From Pseudomonadota bacterium (GTDB lineage Bacteria; Pseudomonadota; Alphaproteobacteria; Rhizobiales; Xanthobacteraceae), in NCBI GenBank assembly GCA_021823875.1, contig JAKAMD010000042.1, positions 1-14,791 of the forward strand: a stretch of 14,791 nucleotides of DNA, read 5' to 3'. The translations under genes and the position numbers were made by a program. This document shows, in pieces, positions 7,449 through 12,666 of the stretch (positions are counted from its first letter, which is position 1; each line of letters opens with the position of its first letter). Below the pieces are notes generated by a model that had not been told where the DNA came from, did no database searches, and saw nothing but the letters and a program-made list of their open reading frames with translations.

Positions 7449-7496
7449 CCCTGGATTCCGGGCTCGCCCGCCTTTGGCGGGCGCCCCGGAATGACG
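7449..7496 (-). repeat. REP-like palindrome, right copy
   Basis: This is the inverted counterpart of the copy at 7095-7141. Its outer stem is ATTCCGGG/CCCGGAAT (7455-7462, 7485-7492) and its inner stem CGCCCGCC-TTT-GGCGGGCG (7465-7483) is a perfect 8 bp. The ends (CCCTGG inner, GACG outer) match the left copy, while the inner stem sequences differ but remain paired. That pattern suggests the structure is maintained rather than the exact sequence. Confidence 0.85.
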
Positions 7497-7504
7497 AGGA
7501 AATA

Positions 7505-9283
7505 ATGGCCACCCTCGATTTCATCAGCTTCGCCATCCTGCTCGGCAGCCTGCTGGTCTTGGCCGGCATCCTGTCGAGCCTGATCGCGCTGCGCTTCGGG
7601 GCGCCCTTGCTGCTGGTGTTCTTGCTGGTCGGCATGCTGGCCGGCGAGGGCGGGCCGGGCGGCCTCAAGTTTAATGACGTCGGTACCGCCTATACCGTCG
7701 GCTCGATCGCGCTGGCGCTGATCCTGTTCGACGGCGGCTTGCGCGCGCGGCTGGCCACCTTCCGCAACGTGCTGGCGCCGGCGGTGACGCTGGCGACCGC
7801 GGGCGTGCTGGTAACCGCGCTGATCACCGCGCCGATCGCCAAGCTCGCGCTCGGCCTGGAATGGACGCAAAGCCTGCTGGTGGGCGCGGTGGTGGCCTCG
7901 ACCGACGCGGCGGCGGTGTTCTTCCTGATCAATGCGCGGGGCTTGCGCCTGCGCCCGCGCGTGCGCGCGACGCTGGAGGTCGAATCCGGCACCAACGATC
8001 CCTTCGCGGTGTTCCTGACTCTGCTGCTGGTCGAGGTGCTGGCGGTCGGCCATCAGAGCTGGTCGCAGGCACTGATGACGCTGTTGCGCGACGCGGTGTT
8101 CGGCTGCGTCATCGGCTATATCGGCGGCCGCATCATCACCGGCGTGCTCAACAAGCTCGACCTGCCGCAGGGTCTGCACGCGCCCTTCGTGGCGGTGAGC
8201 GCGCTGGTGGTGTTCGCCTTCGCCAATGCCATGCACGCCTCAGGCTATCTCGCCGTCTATCTCGCCGGCCTCGTGTTCGGTAACCGCCAGACCCGCGCGC
8301 GCAATTCGGTGGTGGTGTTCCTCGACGCCATTACCTGGCTGGCGCAGATCGTGATGTTCGTGCTGCTCGGCCTGTTGGTGTGGCCGCAGCGGGTGGGCGA
8401 CAGCCTGGTCGGCGCCATGGTGGTGGCGCTGGTGTTGATGCTGGTCGCGCGGCCGGCGGCGGTGTTCCTGTGCTTGGCGCCGTTCGGCTTCCAGTGGCGC
8501 GAGAAGCTGTTCATCTCCTGGGTAGGCTTGCGCGGGGCGGTGGCGATCTTCCTCGCCTCGATCCCGCTCTTGGTCGACCTGCCGGCGGCCTATCTCTATT
8601 TCGACGTCGCCTTTGTGGTGGTTCTGTTCTCGCTGGCGATCCAGGGTTGGACGGTAGCGCTCGCCGCCCGCAAGCTCGACATCTCCTTCGCCCGCAACGA
8701 TCCGATGCCGCGCCGTGTCGAGCTCGATTTGCCCGGCCAGCTGGCGCGCGAGATCGTCGGCTATCCGGTGACGCCGAACAGCCCCTATATGCGGCGCGGC
8801 ATCATCCCCAATTGGGCGCGCCCGACCATGGTGGTGCGCAATGAGAACATCCTGACGCCGGCAGAAGCGCAGCCGCTGAAGGAAGGCGATTACGTCTATC
8901 TGCTGGCGCCGCCGGAGAAGGCGCAGGCGCTCGACCGCTTCTTCGTCGACATGCCGCCGCCGCGCGCGCCCGATCCGCGCCTGCTCGGCGATTTCTTTGT
9001 GCCGGGCACGGCGACGCTCGGCGCGCTGGCCGAGATCTACGGGCTGCAGATCGCCGCCACGCATAGCGAGGTGACGCTGGCCGACTATTTCGCCGAGCAG
9101 CTCGCGCGTCCGGTCAAGGCCAATGATGTCGTCGAACTGGGGCCGATCGCGCTGCTCGCCCATCAGGTCGAGGGCGGGCGCGTCGCCACGGTCGGCCTGC
9201 GGCTGGCCGATCCCGAGGAGCCGGGCACGCTCGGTGAGCGGGTCCGGGCGCTATGGCAGCGGGTGCAGAAGCTGATCGGATAA
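7505..9283 (+). CDS. nhaP2: K+/H+ antiporter, NhaP2/CvrA type (CPA1)
   Basis: A 592-residue inner-membrane antiporter. The N-terminal Na+/H+ exchanger domain (about residues 1-385, a dozen hydrophobic segments) carries AVVASTDAAAVFFL (131-136 core) and ESGTNDPFAVFLT with the ion-binding pair Asn164-Asp165, both typical of the NhaP2 branch. A cytoplasmic TrkA_C-like domain (about 395-475, LPGQLAREIVGYPVTPNSPYMRRG to EGDYVYLLAPPEKA) and a C-terminal CorC/HlyC-like domain (about 490-580) complete the standard NhaP2 order. These proteins exchange K+ for H+ and help control cytoplasmic K+ and osmotic balance. The open frame runs back to a TTG at 7388 inside the GIY-YIG gene, but GAGGA at 7496-7500 and the hydrophobic N-terminus support the ATG at 7505. 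The ribosome-binding site touches the end of the right palindrome. Confidence 0.93.
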   Translation: MATLDFISFAILLGSLLVLAGILSSLIALRFGAPLLLVFLLVGMLAGEGGPGGLKFNDVGTAYTVGSIALALILFDGGLRARLATFRNVLAPAVTLATAGVLVTALITAPIAKLALGLEWTQSLLVGAVVASTDAAAVFFLINARGLRLRPRVRATLEVESGTNDPFAVFLTLLLVEVLAVGHQSWSQALMTLLRDAVFGCVIGYIGGRIITGVLNKLDLPQGLHAPFVAVSALVVFAFANAMHASGYLAVYLAGLVFGNRQTRARNSVVVFLDAITWLAQIVMFVLLGLLVWPQRVGDSLVGAMVVALVLMLVARPAAVFLCLAPFGFQWREKLFISWVGLRGAVAIFLASIPLLVDLPAAYLYFDVAFVVVLFSLAIQGWTVALAARKLDISFARNDPMPRRVELDLPGQLAREIVGYPVTPNSPYMRRGIIPNWARPTMVVRNENILTPAEAQPLKEGDYVYLLAPPEKAQALDRFFVDMPPPRAPDPRLLGDFFVPGTATLGALAEIYGLQIAATHSEVTLADYFAEQLARPVKANDVVELGPIALLAHQVEGGRVATVGLRLADPEEPGTLGERVRALWQRVQKLIG

Positions 9284-9306
9284 TGGCGGCTGGCGCCTGT
9301 TTTCGT

Positions 9307-9395
9307 CGTCATGCCCGGCTTTATGCCGGGCATCCACGTCTTCAGTGCCTGCAGCATTAAAAACGTATATGGCCGGGACAAGCCCGGCCATGACG
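9307..9395. repeat. Pair of REP-like palindromes in inverted arrangement between convergent genes
   Basis: Two hairpins are present: ATGCCCGGC-TTTAT-GCCGGGCAT (9311-9333) and ATGGCCGGG-ACAAG-CCCGGCCAT (9369-9391). Each has a perfect 9-bp stem. Both outer ends read CGTCATG inward, and the arms continue as CATCCACGTCTT and, on the other strand, CATATACGTTTTT. The whole 89 bp is therefore also one large imperfect inverted repeat. It fills most of the 136-bp gap between the antiporter and the DUF6580-like gene and could end transcription in both directions. Confidence 0.8.
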
Positions 9396-9419
9396 AGCAA
9401 TCGCTAAGGTTTGGAGGTT

Positions 9420-9968
9420 TTACAGCGCGCGGCGGCCGAGCGCAGGACCGTGCTGCACCAGCCAGGCACCGCCGAACAGCGCCGCGCACCAGAACAGGTC
9501 GCCCAGCACGGTCTTGTCGAGGAACGGCAGCGCCGCGACGTAGCAGGCGGTCAGGCCCTGCCAGGTCAGCGGATAGAGGCCGCCAAAGGCCCACACCGCG
9601 AAATTGGTGGTGACGAAGAAGATCAGCGAGCAGGACAGCATGGCGCCGATCACCGGCAGCGCGCCCTGCCAGCGCTTCGCCAGCATGCCGGCGAAGGCCG
9701 GCAGCGCGATCGCGGCATAGACGACGAAGGTGACCTGCCAGGCATCGCCCGCCATCGCCAGGCCGGAGAGCGCCATGGCGGCGAGTGGCACGATCACGGC
9801 CAGCACCGGGACGCGCAGCATGCGGCCGGCGAACAGCGCGCTGGCGGCGACCGGCATGACGCCTGGCACATGCGGCAACAGGCGCGCGGTCACGTCGAAA
9901 CCGATGAGAAACGCCACCAGGGCCAGATCCATCCAGAGCTCAGTGCGGGGCTTGTTCGTCGGTTGCAT
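9420..9968 (-). CDS. DUF6580-like integral membrane protein
   Basis: A 182-residue polytopic protein with about five or six hydrophobic segments. The pattern FLIGFDVTARLLPHVPGVMPVAASALFAGRM near the N-terminus and TTNFAVWAFGGLYPLTWQGLTACYVAALPFL near residues 130-160 resembles the DUF6580 family, which looks like small substrate-binding membrane subunits (ECF S-component style). That likeness is from memory of the family and its function is unproven. The open frame begins at 10013; the ATG at 9968 is preferred because AGGACGG precedes it and the extra residues are not family-like. It follows modC on the same strand after 155 bp, so co-expression with the molybdate genes is possible but the gap suggests its own promoter. 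It converges with nhaP2 across a repeat pair. Confidence 0.75.
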   Translation of the reverse strand: MQPTNKPRTELWMDLALVAFLIGFDVTARLLPHVPGVMPVAASALFAGRMLRVPVLAVIVPLAAMALSGLAMAGDAWQVTFVVYAAIALPAFAGMLAKRWQGALPVIGAMLSCSLIFFVTTNFAVWAFGGLYPLTWQGLTACYVAALPFLDKTVLGDLFWCAALFGGAWLVQHGPALGRRAL

Positions 9969-10123
9969 CGCGGTCCGTCCTTTCAATCGTCCGGTCGCTT
10001 TTAGCACGTCCACGCCCGGATTCGAAAGGTCGCCGGCGCGGGGGTTCCGCCCATCTTTCCGGTCCCATCGGCGGTGAAGGCGGCGCCTGCCCGAGCCGGG
10101 GCGGCGCCCCGCCCTGACCGGCG

Positions 10124-10786
10124 CTAGCTCAGCAGTTCCGTGCCGCCGGTCGCCGTGACCTTGCCGTCCGCCAGCATCACCACGCGCGTCGCCAGCCGTC
10201 GCACTTCGGCGGCGTCATGGCTGACATAGATGATCGGCACCTGGGCCTCGTCACGCAGCCGCTCGAGATAGGGCAGGATCTCGCCCTTGCGCGCGGCGTC
10301 GAGCGAGGCCAATGGCTCGTCCAGCAGCAACAGCCGCGGGCGCATCAAGAGTGCGCGCCCGATCGCCACCCGCTGGCGCTCGCCGCCGGAGAGCGCGCCC
10401 GGCCGGCGCGCGAGCAGATGGCCGATGTCGAGCAACTCGACCACATGGGCGAAGGTTTCCGGATCGGCCGCGTGCCGGCCCATCCAGCGCCCGTAATCGA
10501 GATTGTGCCGCACCGACAGATGCGGAAACAGCCGGCCTTCCTGGAACACGCAGCCGATGTGCCGTTGCCAGGCCGGCACGTCGATGCGTTTGGCTGAGTC
10601 GAACAAGGTCTCGCCGCCGAGCGTGATGGAGCCACGGTCAGGCCGCATCAGGCCGGCGATCATGTTGATGAGACTGGTCTTGCCGGCGCCCGAGGCGCCG
10701 AACAGCGCGGTGGCGCCGCCCTCCGCCGCGAACGTCGCATGCAGGGAGAACTCGCCGAGCTGCTTTTCGACATCGGCACTCAGCAC
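10124..10786 (-). CDS. modC: Molybdate ABC transporter ATP-binding protein ModC, without MOP domain
   Basis: A 220-residue ABC ATPase: Walker A GASGAGKT (30-37), Q-loop Gln82, signature LSGGERQ (132-138), Walker B LLLLDEP (152-158), switch His190. The stretch VFQEGRLFPHLSVRHNLDYG is characteristic of ModC. It powers molybdate import with the ModB permease next door. Classical ModC is about 350 residues, because a C-terminal MOP/TOBE domain binds molybdate and gives feedback inhibition; this protein stops just where that domain should begin. The downstream 110 bases show no continuation, only a GC-rich hairpin (about 10098-10110). The start is a GTG, supported by a purine-rich AGGAAGAGAGAG run and the ModC-like N-terminus. 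A 61-bp gap containing a palindrome separates it from modB. Confidence 0.9.
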   Translation of the reverse strand: MLSADVEKQLGEFSLHATFAAEGGATALFGASGAGKTSLINMIAGLMRPDRGSITLGGETLFDSAKRIDVPAWQRHIGCVFQEGRLFPHLSVRHNLDYGRWMGRHAADPETFAHVVELLDIGHLLARRPGALSGGERQRVAIGRALLMRPRLLLLDEPLASLDAARKGEILPYLERLRDEAQVPIIYVSHDAAEVRRLATRVVMLADGKVTATGGTELLS

Positions 10787-10803
10787 GTTACGCTCTCTCT
10801 TCC

Positions 10804-10857
10804 TGGCGCATGAACTTTATCCAAAAACCGGTTTCCACTTTTTGGGGTCATGCGCCA
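10804..10857. repeat. Dispersed palindrome between modB and modC, overlapping the modB 3' end
   Basis: The outer arms TGGCGCATGA (10804-10813) and TCATGCGCCA (10848-10857) are perfect inverse complements, as are the inner arms CCAAAAA (10821-10827) and TTTTTGG (10839-10845). The core ACCGGTTTCCAC between them matches a palindromic repeat widespread in Hyphomicrobiales genomes (recognised from memory). The right outer arm forms the last three codons and the TGA stop of modB. As RNA the element would fold into a long bulged hairpin inside the mod transcript. Confidence 0.8.
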
Positions 10858-11543
10858 TGCAAACGTGCGGTGGCGCGGCGGGCGAACCATTCCGAGGTGA
10901 TCAGCGCGGCCAGCGAGATCAATACCGCCACCACGACGAGTTGCAGCGCGGCGCTGTCGCCGCCCGGCACCTGGGTCAGCGTGTAGATCGCCGCCGAGAT
11001 GGTCTGCGTCTCGCCGGGAATGTTGGAAACGAAGGTAATGGTGGCGCCGAACTCGCCGAGCGCGCGCGCGAAAGCGAGCATGGCGCCGGCGATGATGCCG
11101 GGCAGTGCCAGTGGTAGCGTGATGGTGAGGAAACGCCAGAATGGGCTCGCGCCCAGCGTCGCAGCCGCGTCCTCCAGCCGGCGGTCGATCGCCTCGATCG
11201 ACAGCCGCATGGCGCGCACCATCAGCGGGAACGCCATCACCCCGCAGGAGATCACCGCGCCGGTCCAGCGGAACGAGAATACGATGCCGAAATGCTGATC
11301 GAGAAAAGCGCCGACCGGCGCCTTCCGTCCGAGCGTGATCAGCAGCAGATAGCCGGTCACCACCGGCGGCAGCACCAGCGGCAGGTAGATGATCGCGTCG
11401 ACCAGCGACTTGCCCCAGAAGTTTTTGCGCGCCAGCAGCGTGGCGATGGCGAGGCCGAACGGCAGCGACACCAGCGTCGCCACCACGGCGATGCGCAGTG
11501 ACAGCAGGATCGCGGTCCAGTCCCGCGGGGTGAGGTTCAGCAT
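10848..11543 (-). CDS. modB: Molybdate ABC transporter permease ModB
   Basis: A 231-residue inner-membrane permease of the binding-protein-dependent type with five or six transmembrane segments. Evidence includes the ModB-like N-terminus (DWTAILLSLRIAVVATLVSLPFGLAIATLLAR), IIYLPLVLPPVVTGYLLLITLGR, and the ATPase-docking EAA loop EDAAATLGASPFWRFLTITLPLALPGI followed by AFARALGEFGATITFVSNIPGETQT, all distinctive for ModB. It forms the channel for molybdate handed over by ModA and pairs with ModC. AGGAC lies seven bases before the ATG. The final residues and stop codon are formed by the palindromic repeat, so the original C-terminus may have been altered. It is flanked on both sides by repeat elements within what would be one transcript. 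Confidence 0.95.
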   Translation of the reverse strand: MLNLTPRDWTAILLSLRIAVVATLVSLPFGLAIATLLARKNFWGKSLVDAIIYLPLVLPPVVTGYLLLITLGRKAPVGAFLDQHFGIVFSFRWTGAVISCGVMAFPLMVRAMRLSIEAIDRRLEDAAATLGASPFWRFLTITLPLALPGIIAGAMLAFARALGEFGATITFVSNIPGETQTISAAIYTLTQVPGGDSAALQLVVVAVLISLAALITSEWFARRATARLHGA

Positions 11544-11554
11544 CGACAGGTCCT

Positions 11555-11686
11555 AGCCCCGGACGCGGCGCAGCGCGAAACGCAGTGAAGCGGTGTGCCG
11601 CTGATCCGGGGCCGCCCGAAATTCTGAATTTGTAACGATCCCGGGTCTGCAGTGCGGCATTGCATGCCGCACTGCGCCCGGGACAG
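11555..11686 (+). repeat. Two-hairpin dispersed intergenic repeat, copy 2 (between modA and modB)
   Basis: This is the same family and orientation as the copy at 5018-5137. The first hairpin closes with CCCCGGA (11557-11563) and TCCGGGG (11605-11611). The second has a perfect 12-bp stem GCAGTGCGGCAT-TGC-ATGCCGCACTGC (11649-11675) flanked by CCCGGG on both sides. Stem bases differ from copy 1 while pairing is kept. It occupies most of the 165-bp gap between modA and modB and would lie in their shared transcript. Confidence 0.78.
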
Positions 11687-11708
11687 GTGACTCCATTTGT
11701 CATACCGC

Positions 11709-12491
11709 TCACGACACCGGCTTGATCAGGAAGCTGAAGCCGTATTTCTCGAAGATCGCCTTGGCTGCGCCGCCGCGCAGGAATTGCAGATAGCGCACGG
11801 CCGCCGGCTTGCCGGCCGCCGTAGCTGCCACCGGATAGGTGACCGGCGGATAGGAGCCGTCTGGAAACACGCCGACAATTTTCACCTTCGGCTCGATCTT
11901 GGCGTCGGTAGCATAGACGATGCCGAGCGGGGTCTCGTCGCGCGCGACAAAGGCGAGCGTCGCTCGCACGTTTTCCGCCTGGGCGAGCTTGGGCTCGGCC
12001 GCCGTCCAGGCGCCGAGCGAAGTCAGCGCCGCTTTGGCGTAGCGGCCCGCCGGGACCGCCTTCACATCCGCGATCGCGATGCGCCCGTTGCCGGCGAGCT
12101 TGGCGATATCAAAGCCTTTGGCGATGACGACATGGTCGAGCTTTGAGCCTTTCGGTGCGATCAACACCAGCTTATTGCCGAGCAGATTGAACCTTGTGTC
12201 CGGCTTGATGAGCTTGTGTTTTGACGCATAGTCCATCCAGGCCAAGTCGGCGGATATGAACGCGTCGGCCGGCGCGCCCTGCTCGATCTGCTTGGCGAGC
12301 GCCGAACTTGCCTCATAGCTTGCGGTGACCTTGATCCCGGTTGCCTTGCTGAAAGCGGCATCGGCATCGTCGAGCGCATTTTTCAGGGAGGCGGCGGCGA
12401 AGACGGTGAGGCTGTCCTGCGCCGCGGCCGGCGGCGGCGCGGCGGCAACAACAATCAACAGGCTGAGAGCGGCAAATAGCCGTACAAACAT
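11709..12491 (-). CDS. modA: Molybdate ABC transporter substrate-binding protein ModA
   Basis: A 260-residue periplasmic binding protein. A Sec signal peptide is evident: FVRLF, a hydrophobic core to about residue 18, and likely cleavage at AAA-QD after residue 24. The mature part begins DSLTVFAAASLKNALDD, the standard ModA start with the oxyanion-binding Ser, followed by YEASSALAKQIEQGAPADAFISADLAWMD and the C-terminal lobe RDETPLGIVYATDA and YPVAATAAGKPAAVRYLQFLR. It captures molybdate (and often tungstate) and delivers it to ModB. The frame extends to 12596, but GAGGAG six bases before the ATG at 12491 and the signal peptide fix the start. It leads the mod set; its leader region carries a promoter and a foldable element described separately. 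Confidence 0.95.
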   Translation of the reverse strand: MFVRLFAALSLLIVVAAAPPPAAAQDSLTVFAAASLKNALDDADAAFSKATGIKVTASYEASSALAKQIEQGAPADAFISADLAWMDYASKHKLIKPDTRFNLLGNKLVLIAPKGSKLDHVVIAKGFDIAKLAGNGRIAIADVKAVPAGRYAKAALTSLGAWTAAEPKLAQAENVRATLAFVARDETPLGIVYATDAKIEPKVKIVGVFPDGSYPPVTYPVAATAAGKPAAVRYLQFLRGGAAKAIFEKYGFSFLIKPVS

Positions 12492-12497
12492 GGCGGT

Positions 12498-12611
12498 TCT
12501 CCTCGGGCGCCCACGAGGGCGCCTACTGGCATCGTGATCGGGGTAGGAGATGACCAGACGTCGGAACCGCCGTTCCGCCTGAAGGGGCGCACGCACGGGG
12601 CGCCCCAGGTC
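12498..12611 (-). promoter_or_regulatory. Structured modA leader with possible Shine-Dalgarno sequestration (candidate riboregulator)
   Basis: In the modA sense, a closing helix GACC (12611-12608)/GGTC (12555-12552) encloses two perfect hairpins: GGGGCGC/GCGCCCC (12606-12600, 12590-12584) and CGGAAC/GTTCCG (12577-12572, 12567-12562). One base later comes TCTCCT (12550-12545), complementary over six bases to AGGAGA (12503-12498), the ribosome-binding site of modA. A perfect 7-bp hairpin (12506-12523) lies between them. It does not match the Moco riboswitch as I remember it. The folding is by eye, and GC-rich DNA pairs easily. Confidence 0.4.
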
Positions 12612-12618
12612 GAAGGTT

Positions 12619-12646
12619 AGAATAGCATCGCCGGCGAATTTGTCAC
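12619..12646 (-). promoter_or_regulatory. Predicted sigma70-type promoter of modA
   Basis: On the minus strand GTGACA (12646-12641) matches the -35 consensus at five of six positions. TATTCT (12624-12619) matches the -10 at four of six, with a 16-base spacer. Transcription would start near 12612, just before the first helix of the folded leader, leaving a leader of about 120 bases. I see no ModE-type palindrome here. Confidence 0.45.
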
Positions 12647-12666
12647 GCCCGATGCGAAACCGGCGC

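Larger units (their letters stand above)
7095..7496 (+). mobile_element. Candidate cassette: GIY-YIG gene bounded by inverted palindromic repeats
   Basis: This 402-bp unit holds the GIY-YIG gene between two copies of one palindrome in opposite orientation, so both outer ends read CGTCATTCCGGG inward. It begins six bases after the BKACE stop and ends nine bases before the antiporter ATG, so almost nothing else lies between those genes. I see no target-site duplication at the borders. Mobility is inferred from the architecture, not shown. Confidence 0.4.

Noticed and set aside
7388..7504. N-terminal extension of the antiporter from a TTG at 7388
   Set aside because: It would overlap the GIY-YIG gene and encode translated repeat sequence. 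The ATG at 7505 has a ribosome-binding site and gives a normal NhaP2 N-terminus.
7087..7504. Target-site duplication flanking the GIY-YIG cassette
   Set aside because: The bases outside the two palindromes (TTCAC on the left, AGGAA on the right) do not match, so no duplication can be claimed.
8240..9163. Minus-strand open frame (307 codons) opposite nhaP2
   Set aside because: Composition is Arg/His/Gln-rich with no domain. The plus-strand antiporter explains the region.
10780..11712. Minus-strand open frame (310 codons) overlapping modB and the modA-modB repeat
   Set aside because: It is in a different frame from modB, and its start region is translated repeat sequence. ModB is unambiguous.
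12584..12606. Rho-independent terminator of the malic enzyme gene
   Set aside because: The GC-rich hairpin is not followed by a T-tract on the minus strand, and it lies downstream of the predicted modA transcript start.
12492..12620. Moco (molybdenum cofactor) riboswitch upstream of modA
   Set aside because: The leader is structured, but it lacks the sequence landmarks I recall from the E. coli moaA leader. It is kept only as an unclassified candidate.
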